Shown piece by piece: positions 50,568 to 61,964 of a stretch of 64,000 nucleotides of DNA. The stretch covers positions 6,138,001 to 6,202,000 of the forward strand of contig NW_027488370.1 of NCBI RefSeq assembly GCF_051014445.1, read 5' to 3'. A program made the translations under genes and the position numbers. Origin of the DNA: Colletes latitarsis. Lineage: Eukaryota; Arthropoda; Insecta; Hymenoptera; Colletidae. The stretch's first letter is position 1, and each line of letters starts with the position of its first letter. Below the pieces are notes generated by a model, which did no database searches, was not told the DNA's origin, and worked only from the letters and a program-made list of their open reading frames with translations.

Positions 50568-51757
50568 ATGTAGGCAAGATCCTGGCCTTTTTCTGGTTTG
50601 GATCACGTAGTAATGCGGTACCACACCGAAACAGTCAATTAAACCTAGTCCCGATTAATATTTTAGAGGATAACGCCAGTTATGTCTCGGTTAGGTCAGG
50701 GATTTGCCCTCATCTGGCTCGTACTTTCGCATTTATCGCATACTTGTTGGCCAGATCCTGGCCTTTTTCTGGCCTGGATCACGTAGTAATTTGGTACCAC
50801 ACTGAAACAGTCAATCAAACTTGGTTCCGATGAATTTTTTAGAGGATAACGCCGGTTATGGCTGGGTTAGGTCTGGGATTTGCCGTCATCTTCCTCGTGC
50901 TTTCGTATTTTTCGCATACTTGTTGGTCAGATCCTGGGTTTTTTCTGGTTTGGATCCCGTCGTAGTGTGGCTCCACACCGAATCAGTCAATTAAACCTGG
51001 TTGCGATTAATATTTTAGACTACAACGCCGGTTATGGCTCGGTTAGGTCAGGGATTTGCCCTCATCTGGCTCGTACTTTCGCATTTTTCGCATACTTGTT
51101 GGCCAGATCCTGGCCTTTTTCTGGCTTGGACCACGTAGTAATGTGGTATCACACTGAAACAGTCAATTAAACCTGGCTCCGATTAATATTTTAGAGGATA
51201 ACGCCGGTTATGGCTGGGTTAGGTCTGGTATTTGCCCTCATCTGGCTCGTACCTTCGCATTTTTCGCTTACTTGTTGGCCAGATCCTGGCCTTTTTCTGG
51301 CTTGGACCACGTAGTAATGAGGTACCACACTGAAACAGTCGATAAAACCTGGTACCGATTAATATTTTAGAGGATAACGCTGGTTATGTCTGGGTTAGGT
51401 CTGGTATTTGCAACCATCTGGCTCATACTTTCGCGTTTTTCGCATACTTGATGACCAGATCCTGGCCTTTTTCTAGCTAGGACCACATAGTAATGTGGTA
51501 TCACACTGAAACAGTCAATTGAACCTGGTTGCGATTAATATTTTAGAGGATAACGCCGGTTATGTCACGGGTAGGTCTGGGATTTGCCGTCATCTGGCTC
51601 GTATTTTCGCATTTTTCGCATACTTGTTGGCCAGATCCTGGCCGTTTTCTGGCTTGGACCACGTTGTAATGTGGTACCACACTGAAACAGTCAATAGAAT
51701 CTAGTTCCGATTAATATTTTAGAGGATAACGCCGGTTATGGCTGGGTTAGGTCTGGT
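50568..51757 (+). repeat. Second copy of the 40.3-41.5 kb segment
   Basis: It follows directly on the second 18-mer copy. The joint lies between 50,547 (the T of CTCGTTCTTTCGC, as at 47,377 in the 18-mer) and 50,568 (the A of CATACATG, as at 40,368). The matching segment then runs about 1.2 kb at offset 10,207. Confidence 0.84.
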
Positions 51758-52500
51758 ATTTGCCCTCATCTGGCTCGTACCTTCGCATTTTTCGCTTACT
51801 TGTTGGCCAGATGCTGGCCTTTTTCTGGCTTGGAACACGTAGTAATGAGGTACCACACTGAAACAGTCAATTAAACCTGGTTCCGATTAATATTTTAGAG
51901 GATAACGCTGGTTATGTCTGGGTTAGTTCTGTTATTTGCAATCATCTGGCTCATACTTTCGCAATTTTCGCGTACTTGTTGGCCAGATCTTGGGTTTTTT
52001 GTGGTTTGGATCCCGTCATAATGTTGTTCCACACTGAAGGAGTCAATTAAACCTGGTTGCGATGAATATTTTGGAGGATAACGCTGGTTATGTTTGGGTT
52101 AGTTCTGGTATTTGCAATCATCTGGCTCGTACTTTCGCATTTTTCGCATACTTGTTGGCCAGATGCTGGCCTTTTTCTGGCTTGGACCACGTAGTAATGA
52201 GGTACCACACTGAAACTGTCAATTAAACCTGGTTCCGATTAATATTTTACAGGATAACGCTGGTTATGTCTGGGTTAGTTCTGTTATTTGCAATTATCTG
52301 GCTCATACTTTCGCAATTTTCGGGTACTTGTTGGCCAGATCTTGGGTTTTTTGTGGTTTGGATCCCGTCGTAATGTCGTTGCACACTGAAGCAGTCAATT
52401 AAACCTGGTTGCGATGAATATTTTGGAGGATAACGCTGGTTATGTTTGGCTTAGTTCTGGTATTTGCAATCATCTGGCTCGTACCTTCGCGTTTTTCGCA
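51758..52500 (+). repeat. 352-bp family B dimer, two copies
   Basis: CCAGATGCTGGCC lies at about 51,809 and 52,161, and TTCTGTTATTTGCAA about 120 bp after each. The two-monomer unit is TTCGCATTTTTCGC..GATGCTGG followed by GCAATTTTCG..CTTGGGTTTTTTGTGG. Differences include TTAGAGGATAACGC versus TTACAGGATAACGC. Confidence 0.8.
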
Positions 52501-54574
52501 TACTTGTTGGCCAGATCCTGGGTTTTTTCTGGTTTGGATCCCGTAGTAATGAAGTTCCACACCGAAACAGTCAATTAAACCCGGTTGCGATTAATATTTT
52601 AGAGGATAACGCCGGTTATGTCTCGGGTAGTTCTGGGATTGCCGTCATCTGGCTCGTATTTTCGCATTTTTCGCGTACTTGTTGGCAATATCCTGGCCTT
52701 TTTCTGGCTTGGATTACGTAGTAATGTGGATCCACACCGAAACAGTCAATTAAACCTGGTTGCGATTAATATTTTAGTGGATAACGCCGGTTATGTCGGC
52801 GCTAGGTCTGGAATTTGCCCTCATCTGGCTCGTACTTTCGCATTTTTCGCATACCTGTTGGCCAGATCCTGGGCTTTTTCGGTTTTGGATCCCGTAGTAA
52901 CGAGGTTCCACACCGAAACAGTCAATTGAACGCGGTTGCGGTTAATATTTTAGAGGATAACGCCGGTTATGTCTCGATTAGGTCAGAGATTTGCCCTCAT
53001 CTGTGTCGTGCTTTCGTAATTTTCGCGAACTTGTTGGCCAGATCTTGGGTTTTTTGTGGTTTAGATCCCGTCGTAATGTCGTTCCACACTGAAGCAGTCA
53101 ATTAAACCTGGTTGCGATTAATATTTTGGAGAATAACGCTGGTTATGTCTGCGCTAGGTCTGGAATTTGCCCTCATCTGGCTCGTACTTTCGCATTTTTC
53201 GCATACTTGTTGGCAAGATCCTGGGCTTTTTTTGGTTTGGATCACGTAGTAATGTGGTACCACACTGAAACAGTCAATAAAAGCTGGTTCCGAATAGCAT
53301 TTTAGAGGATAACGCAGGTTACGTCTGGGTTAGTTCTGGTATTTGCAATCATCTGGCTCATACTTTCGCGTTTTTCGCTTACTTGTTGGCCAGATCCTGG
53401 GTTTTTTCTGGTTTGGATCCCGTAGTAATGAAGTTCCACACCGAAACAGTCAATTAAACCTGGTTGCGATTAATGTTTTAGAGGATAACGCCGGTTATGT
53501 CTCGGGTAGGTGTGGGATTTGCCGTCATCTGGCTCGTATTTTCGCATTTCTCGCATACTTGTTGGCCAGATCCTGGCCTTTTCCTGGCTTGGACCACGTA
53601 GTAATGTGGTATTACACTGAAACAGTCAATTAAACCCGGTTGCGATTAATATTTTAGAGGATAACGCCGGTTGTGTCTCGGGTAGGTCTGGGATTTGCCG
53701 TCATCTAGCTCGTATTTTCGCATTTTTCGCATACTTGTTGGCCAGATCCTGGCCTTTTTCTGGCTTCGACCTCGTAGTAATGTGGTATCACACTGAAACA
53801 GTCAATAGAATCTAGTTCCGATTAGTATTTTAGAGGATAACGCAGGTTACGTCTGGGTTAGTTCTGGTATTTGCTATCATCTGGCTCATACTTTCGCGTT
53901 TTTCGCATACTTGTTGGCCAGATCCTGGGTGTTTTCTGGTTTGGATCCCGTAGTAACGAGGTTCCTCACCGAAACAGTCAATTAAACGTGGTTGCGGTTA
54001 ATATTTTAGACGATAACGCCGGTTATGTCTCGGTTAGGTCAGGGATTTGCCCTCATCTGTCTCGTGCTTTCGTAATTTTCGCGTACTTGTTGGCCAGATC
54101 TTGGGTTTTTTGTGGTTTGGATCCCGTCGTAATGTGGTTCCACACCGATGCAGTCAATTAAACCTGGTTGCAATGAATATTTTGGAGGATAACGCTGGTT
54201 ATGTTTGGGTTAGTTCTGGTATTTGCAATCATCTGGCTCGTACTTTCGCATTTTTCGCATTCTTCTTGGCAAGATCCTGGGTTTTTTTTGGTTTGGATCA
54301 CGTAGTAATGTGGTAACACACTGAAACACTCAATTAAACCTGGTTGCGATTAATATTCTAGAGGTTAACGCCGGTTATGTCTCGGTTATGTCTGGGATTT
54401 GCCCTCATCTGGCTCATACTTTCGCATTTCTCGCATACTTGTTGGCCAGATCCTGGGCTTTTTTTGGTTTGGATCACGTAGTAATGCGGTACCACACTGA
54501 AGCAGTCAATTAAACCTGGTTGCGATTAATATTTTAGAGGATAACCCCGGTTATGTCTCGGGTAGGTCTGGGAT
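52501..54574 (+). repeat. Family B mosaic around GAAGTTCC and AACGAGGTTCC monomers
   Basis: The GTAGTAATGAAGTTCC monomer occurs near 52,545 and 53,424 (offset 879), and the GTAACGAGGTTCC monomer near 52,897 and 53,953 (offset 1,056). Words resembling the 46.1-46.7 kb part of the 18-mer (CTCATCTGTGTCGTGC, TTTCGCGAAC) are present at 53,000-53,035. No uniform HOR covers this interval. Confidence 0.7.
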
Positions 54575-55454
54575 TTGCCGTCATCTGGATCGTATTTTCG
54601 AATTTTTCGCATACTTGTTGGCAAGATCCTGGGCTTTTTTCGGTTTGGATCACGTGGTAATGCGGTACCACACCGAAACAGTCAAGTAAACCTGGTTGCG
54701 ATTAATATTTTAGAGGATAACGCCGGTTACGTCTCGGTTAGGTCTGGGATTTGCCCTCATCTGGCTCATACTTTCGCATTTCTCGCATACTTGTTGGCCA
54801 GATCCTGGGCTTTTTCTGGTTTGGATCACGTAGTAATGTGGTACCAAACTGAAGCAGTCAATAAAAGCTGGTTCCGATTAGCATTTTAGAGGATAACGCC
54901 GGTTACGTCCCGGTTAGGTCTGGGATTTGCCATCATCTGGCTCATACTTTCGCATTTCTCGCATACTTGTTGGCCAGATCCTGGGCTTTTTCTGGTTTGG
55001 ATCACGTAGTAATGTGGTACCAAACTGAAGCAGTCAATAAAAGCTGGTTCCGATTAGCATTTTAGAGGATAACGCCGGTTATGTCTGGGTTAGGTCTGGT
55101 ATTTGCCCTCATCTGGCTCGTACTTTCGCAACTTTGGCATACTTGTTGGCAAGATCCGGGGCTTTTTTTGGTTTGGATCACGTGGTAATGCGGTACCACA
55201 CCGAAACAGTCAAGTAAACCTGGTTGCGATTAATATTCTAGAGGATAACGCCGGTTATGTCTCGGTTAGGTCTGGGATTTGCCCTCATCTGGCTCATACT
55301 TTCGCATTTCTCGCATACTTGTTGGCCAGATCCTGGGTTTTTTTTGGTTTGGATCACGTCGTAATGTGGTACCACACTGAAACAGTCAATAGAAGCTGGT
55401 TCCGAATAGTATTTTAGAGGATGACGCTGGTTATGACTCGGGTAGTTCTGGGAT
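54575..55454 (+). repeat. Adjacent-monomer and trimer duplications in family B
   Basis: The TTTCTCGCATAC..GTACCAAACTGAAGCAG..CGATTAGCATT monomer occurs at about 54,770-54,892 and again 176 bp later at 54,946-55,068, a single-monomer tandem duplication. The CACGTGGTAATGCGG monomer recurs at offset 528 (54,650 and 55,178). Confidence 0.82.
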
Positions 55455-57350
55455 TTGCTGTCATGTGGCTCGTATTTTCGCATTTTTCGCATACTTGTTG
55501 GCCAGATCCTGGGTTTTTTCTGGTTTGGATCCCGTGGTAATGAAGTTCCACACCGAAACAGTCAATTAAACCTGGTTGCGATTAATATTTTAGAGGATAA
55601 CGCCGGTTATGTCTCGGGTAGTTCTGGGATTTGCCGTCATCTGTCTCGTATTTTCGAGTTTTTCGCATACTTGTTGGCAAGATCCTGGGCTTTTTTTGGT
55701 TTGGATCACGTAGTAATGTGGTACCACACTGAAACAGTCAATTAAACCTGGTTGCGATTAATATTTTAGAGGATAACGCCGGTTATGTCTCGGTTAGGTC
55801 TGGGATTTGCTATCATCTGGCTCGTACTTTCGCATTTTTCGCATACTTGTTGGCCAGATACTTGGCTTTTTCTGGTTTGGATCACGTAGTAATGTGGATC
55901 CACACTGAAACAGTCAATTAAACCTGGTTCCGATTAATATTTTAGAGGATAACGCCGGTTATGTCTGGGTTAGGTCTGGTATTTGCCCTCATCTGTCTCG
56001 TACTTTCGCATCTTTGGCATACTTGTTGGCCAGATCCTGGGTTTTTTTTGGTTTGGATCACGTCGTAATGTGGTACCACACTGAAACAGTCAATAGAAGC
56101 TGGTTCCGAATAGTATTTTAGAGGATAACGCCGGTTACGTCCCGGGTAGGTCTGGGATTTGCCATCATCTGGCTCGTACTATCGCATTTTTCGCATACTT
56201 GTTGGCCAGATCCTGGCCTTTTTCTGGTTTGGATCACGTAGTAGTGTGGTACCACACTGAAACAGTCACTAAAAGCTGGTTCCGATTAGTATTTTAGAGG
56301 ATAACGCCGGTTACGTCCCGGTTAGGTCTGGGATTTGCCATCATGTGGCTCGTACTTTCGCATTTTTCGCATACTTGTTGGCCAGATCCTGGGCTTTTTC
56401 TGGTTTGGATCCCGGAGTAATGAAGTTCCACAACGAAACAGTCAATTAAACCTGGTTGCAATTAATATTTTAGAGGATAACGCAGGTTATGTCTCGGGTA
56501 GTTCTGGGATTTGCCGTCATCTGGCTCGTATTTTCGAATTTTTCGCATACTTGTTGGCAAGATCCTGGGCTTTTTTTGGTTTGGATCCCGTGGTAATGAA
56601 GTTCCACACCGAAACAGTCAATTAAACCTGGTCGCGATTAATATTTTAGAGGATAACGCCGGTTATGTCTCGGGTAGTTCTGGGATTTGCCGTCATCTGT
56701 CTCGTATTTTCGAATTTTTCGCATACTTGTTGGCAAGATCCTGGGCTTTTTTTGGTTTGGATCGCGTAGTAATGTGGTACCACACTGAAACAGTCAATTA
56801 AACCTGGTTGCGATTAATATTTTAGAGGATAACGCCGGTTATGTCTCGGTTAGGTCTGGGATTTGCCCTCATCTGTCTCGTACTTTCGCATCTTTGGCAT
56901 ACTTGTTGGCCAGATCCTGGCCTATTTCTGGTTTGGATCACGTAGTAATGCGGTACCACACTGAAACAGTTAATTAAACCTGGTTCCGGTTAGTATTTTA
57001 GAGGATAACGCCGGTTATGTCTGGGTTAGGTCTGGTATTTGCCATCATCTGGCTCGTACTTTCGCATTTTTCGCAAACTTGTTGGCCAGATCCTGGCCTT
57101 TTTCTGGATTGGATCACGTAGTAATGCGGTACCACACTGAAGCAGTCAATTAAACCTGGTTCCGGTTAGTATTTTAGAGGATAACGCCGGTTATGTCTCG
57201 GTTAGGTCTGGGATTTGCCCTCATCTGGCTCATACTTTCGCATTTCTCGCATACTTGTTGGCCAGATCCTGGCCTTTTTCTGGTTTGGATCACATAGTAA
57301 TGTGGTACCACACTGAAACAGTCACTAAAAGCTGGTTCCTATTAGTATTT
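55455..57350 (+). repeat. Family B block copied near the right end
   Basis: 55,455-56,000 matches 60,909-61,454 (offset 5,454). 56,335-56,580 matches 61,965-62,210 (offset 5,630). 56,875-57,190 matches 61,449-61,764 (offset about 4,574). The three different offsets, all multiples of 176 minus 2, show that the order was shuffled in steps. Markers are CCAGATACTTGGC, GTGGATCCACACTG, AGTTAATTAAACC and CCGGTTAGTATT. Confidence 0.8.
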
Positions 57351-58972
57351 TAGAGGATAACGCTAGTTATGTCTGGGTTAGTTCTGGTATTTGCAATTAT
57401 CTGGATCATACTATCGCGTTTTTCGCATACTTCTTGGCCAGATCCAGGGTTTTTTCAGGTTTGGATCTCGTACTAATATGGTACCACACAGAAACAGTCA
57501 ATAGAAGCTGGTTCCGAATAGTATTTTAGAGGATGACGCTGGTTATGTCTGGGTCAGTTCCGGTATTTGCAACCATCTGCCTCATACTTTCGCGATTTCG
57601 TATACTTGTTTGCCAGATCCTGGCCTTTTTCTGGCTTGGACCACGTAGTAATGTGATATCACACTGAAACAGTCAATTAAACCTGGTTGCGATTAATATT
57701 TTAGAGGATAACGCCGGTTATGTCTCGGGTAGGTCTGGGATTTGCCGTCATCTGGCTCGTATTCTCGCATTTTTCGCATACTTGTTGGCCAGATCCTGGC
57801 CTTTTTCTGGCTTGGACCACGTTGTAATGTGGTACCACACTGAAGCCGTCAATAGAATCTGGTTCCGAAAGGTATTCCGGAGGATAACGCAGGTTACGTC
57901 TTGGTTAGTTCTGGTATTTGCAATCATCTGGCTCATACTTTCGCGTTTTTCGCATACTTGTTGGCCAGATCCTGGGTTTTTTCTGGTTTGGATCCCATAG
58001 TAATGAAGTTCCACACCGAAACAGTCAATTAAACCTGGTTGCGATTAATATTTTAGAGGATAACGCAGGTTACGTCTGGGTTAGTTCTGGTATTTGCAAC
58101 CATCTGGCTCATACTTTCGCGATTTCGTATACTTGTTTGCCAGATCCTGGCATTTTTCTGGCTTGGACCACGTAGTAATGTGCTATAACACTGAAACAGT
58201 CAATTAAACCTGGTTGCGATTAATATTTTAGAGGATAACGCCGGTTATGTCTCGGGTAGGTCTGGGATTTGCCGTCATCTGGCTCGTATTTTCGCATTTT
58301 TCGCATACTTGTTGGCCGGATCCTGGGTTTTTCCTGGTTTGGATCCCGTAGTAATGAAGTTCCACACCGAAACAGTCAATTAAACCTGGTTGCGATTAAT
58401 ATTTTAGAGGATAACGCCGGTTATGTCTCGGTTAGGTCTGGGATTTGCCATCATCTGGCTCGTACTTTCGCATTTTTCGCATACTTGTTGGTCAGATCTT
58501 GGCCTTTTTCTGGTTTGGATCCCGTAGTAATGTGGATCCACACCGAAACAGACAATTAAACCTGGTTGCGATTAATATTTTAGAGGATAACGCCTGTTAT
58601 GTCTCGGTTAGGTCAGGGATTTGCCCTCATCTGTCTCGTGCTTTCGTAATTTTCGCGTACTTGTTGGCCAGATCTTGGGTTTTTTGTGGTTTGGATCCCG
58701 TCGTAATGTGGTTCCACACCGATGCAGTCAATTAAACCTGGTTGTAATGAATATTTTGGAGGATAACGCTGGTTATGTTTGGGTTAGTTCTGGTATTTGC
58801 AATCATCTGGCTCGTACTTTCGCATTTTTCGCATACTTGTATTCAAGATCCTGGGTTTTTTTTGGTTTGGATCACGTAGTAATGTGGTACCACACTGAAA
58901 CAGTCAATTAAACCTGGTTCCGATTAATATTTTAGAGGATAACGCCGGTTAAGTCTGGGTTAGGTCTGGTAT
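57351..58972 (+). repeat. Family B mosaic with divergent monomers
   Basis: The monomers here are among the more divergent of domain B: TTTCGCGATTTCGTATAC (near 57,589 and 58,116), CTCGTACTAATATGG near 57,467, and GAAAGGTATTCCGGAGG near 57,866. The pairs near 57,918 and 58,269 share GAAGTTCCACACCG. No extended repeat unit is visible. Confidence 0.7.
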
Positions 58973-60640
58973 TTGCCCTCACCTGGCTCGTACTTTCGCA
59001 TCTTTGGCATACTTGTTGGCAAGATCCGGGGCTTTTTTTGGTTTGGATCACGTGGTAATGCGGTACCACACCGAAACAGTCAAGTAAACCTGGTTGCGAT
59101 TAATATTTTAGAGGATAACGCCGGTTACGTCTCGGTTAGGTCTGGGATTTGCCCTCATCTGGCTCATACTTTCGCATTTCTCGCATACTTGTTGGCCAGA
59201 TCCTGGGCTTTTTCTGGTTTGGATCACGTAGTAATGTGGTACCAAACTGAAGCAGTCAATAAAAGCTGGCTCCGATTAGTATTTTAGAGGATAACGCCGG
59301 TTACGTCCCGGATAGATCTGGGATTTGCCATCATCTGGCTCGTACTTTCGCATTTTTCGCATACTTGTTGGCCAGATCCTGGGCTTTTTCTGGTTTGGAT
59401 CCCGGAGTAATGAAGTTCCACACCGAAACAGTCAATCAAACCTGGTTGCAATTAATATTTTAGAGGATAACGCAGGTTATGTCTCGGGTAGTTCTGGGAT
59501 TTGCCGTCATCTGGCTCGTATTTTCGAATTTTTCGCATACTTGTTGGCAAGATCCTGGGCTTTTTTTGGTTTGGATCACGTAGTAATGTGGTACCACACT
59601 GAAACAGTCAATTAAACCTGGTTCCGATTAATATTTTAGAGGATAACGCCGGTTAAGTCTGGGTTAGGTCTGGTATTTGCCCTCACCTGGCTCGTACTTT
59701 CGCATCTTTGGCATACTTGTTGGCAAGATCCGGGGCTTTTTTTGGTTTGGATCACGTGGTAATGCGGTACCACACCGAAACAGTCAAGTAAACCTGGTTG
59801 CGATTAATATTTTAGAGGATAACGCCGGTTACGTCTCGGTTAGGTCTGGGATTTGCCCTCATCTGGCTCATACTTTCGCATTTCTCGCATACTTGTTGGC
59901 CAGATCCTGGGCTTTTTCTGGTTTGGATCACGTAGTAATGTGGTACCAAACTGAAGCAGTCAATAAAAGCTGGCTCCGATTAGTATTTTAGAGGATAACG
60001 CCGGTTACGTCCCGGATAGGTCTGGGATTTGCCATCATCTGGCTCGTACTTTCGCATTTTTCGCATACTTGTTGGCCAGATCCTGGGCTTTTTCTGGTTT
60101 GGATCCCGGAGTAATGAAGTTCCACACCAAAACAGTCAATTAAACCTGGTTGCAATTAATATTTTAGAGGATAACGCAGGTTATGTCTCGGGTAGTTCTG
60201 GGATTTGCCGTCATCTGGCTCGTATTTTCGAATTTTTCGCATACTTGTTGGCAAGATCCTGGGCTTTTTTTGGCTTGGATCACGTAGTAATGTGGTACCA
60301 CACTGAAACAGTCAATTAAACCTGGTCGCGATTAATATTTTAGAGGATAACGCCGGTTAAGTCTGGGTTAGGTCTGGTATTTGCCCTCACCTGGCTCGTA
60401 CTTTCGCATCTTTGGCATCCTTGTTGGCAAGATCCTGGGCGTTTTTTGGTTTGGATCACGTGGTAATGCGGTACCACACCGAAACAGTCAAGTAAACCTG
60501 GTTGCGATTAATATTTTAGAGGATAACGCCGGTTACGTCTCGGTTATGTCTGGGATTTGCCCTCATCTGGCTCATACCTTCGCATTTCTCGCATACTAGT
60601 TGGCCAGATCCTGGGCTTTTTCTGGTTTGGATCACGTAGT
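58973..60640 (+). repeat. 704-bp HOR, family B tetramer a-b-c-d
   Basis: Four monomer types follow in fixed order. Type a has CTCACCTGGCTCG, ATCTTTGGCATAC and CACGTGGTAATGCGG. Type b has TTCTCGCATAC and GTACCAAACTGAAGCAG. Type c has TTGCCATCATC and GGAGTAATGAAGTTCC. Type d has GCAGGTTATGTCTCGGG, TTCGAATTTTTCGC and GTGGTACCACACTG. Type a starts near 58,973, 59,677 and 60,381, and type c near 59,325 and 60,029. Copies differ by a few bases, such as GATAGATCTGG versus GATAGGTCTGG. Confidence 0.93.
59049..59054. other. CACGTG word in type a monomer
   Basis: Most monomers have CACGTAG at this point; type a monomers have CACGTGG, giving the symmetric CACGTG (E-box or G-box core). It repeats at 704-bp spacing (near 59,753 and 60,457) and also occurs at 36,349, 38,461 and 43,743. 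Binding by any factor is unproven. Confidence 0.7.
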
Positions 60641-61964
60641 AATGTGGTTCCACACCGATGCAGTCAATTAAACCTGGTTGTAATGAATATTTTGGAGGAT
60701 AACGCTGGTTATGTTTGGGTTAGTTCTGGTATTTGCAATCATCTGGCTCGTACTTTCGCAACTTTGGCATACTTGTTGGCAAGATCCGGGGCTTTTTTTG
60801 GTTTGGATCACGTGGTAATGTGGTACCACACTGAAACAGTCAATTAAACCTGGTCGCGATTAATATTTTAGAGGATAACGCCGGTTAAGTCTGGGTTAGG
60901 TCTGGTATTTGCCCTCACCTGGCTCGTATTTTCGCATTTTTCGCATACTTGTTGGCCAGATCCTGGGTTTTTTCTGGTTTGGATCCCGTGGTAATGAAGT
61001 TCCACACCGAAACAGTCAATTAAACCTGGTTGCGATTAATATTTTAGAGGATAACGCCGGTTATGTCTCGGGTAGTTCTGGGATTTGCCGTCATCTGTCT
61101 CGTATTTTCGAATTTTTCGCATACTTGTTGGCAAGATCCTGGGCTTTTTTTGGTTTGGATCACGTAGTAATGTGGTACCACACTGAAACAGTCAATTAAA
61201 CCTGATTGCGATTAATATTTTAGAGGATAACGCCGGTTATGTCTCGGTTAGGTCTGGAATTTGCTATCATCTGGCTCGTACTTTCGCATTTTTCGCATAC
61301 TTGTTGGCCAGATACTTGGCTTTTTCTGGTTTGGATCACGTAGTAATGTGGATCCACACTGAAACAGTCAATTAAACCTGGTTCCGATTAATATTTTAGA
61401 GGATAACGCCGGTTATGTCTGGGTTAGGTCTGGTATTTGCCCTCATCTGTCTCGTACTTTCGCATCTTTGGCATACTTGTTGGCCAGATCCTGGCCTATT
61501 TCTGGTTTGGATCACGTAGTAATGCGGTACCACACTGAAACAGTTAATTAAACCTGGTTCCGGTTAGTATTTTAGAGGATAACGCCGGTTATGTCTGGGT
61601 TAGGTCTGGTATTTGCCATCATCTGGCTCGTACTTACGCATTTTTCGCAAACTTGTTGGCCAGATCCTGGCCTTTTTCTGGATTGGATCACGTAGTAATG
61701 CGGTACCACACTGAAGCAGTCAATTAAACCTGGTTCCGGTTAGTATTTTAGAGGATAACGCCGGTTATGTCTCGGTTAGGTCTGGGATTTGCCCTCATCT
61801 GGCTCATACTTTCGCATTTCTCGCATACTTGTTGGCCAGATCCTGGCCTTTTTCTGGTTTGGATCACGTAGTAATGTGGTACCACACTGAAACAGTCACT
61901 AAAAGCTGGTTCCGATTAGTATTTTAGAGGATAACGCCGGTTACGTCCCGGTTAGGCCTGGGAT
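60641..61964 (+). repeat. Interruption of the tetramer by a chimeric block
   Basis: The b monomer at 60,557 changes after GTAATGTGG into TTCCACACCGATGCAG and GGTTGTAATGAATATTTTGG, words otherwise found at 58,700-58,755. It then passes to an a-like monomer (CAACTTTGGCATAC at 60,760) and to the copy of 55.4-56.0 kb. The tetramer resumes at 61,965. Confidence 0.82.
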
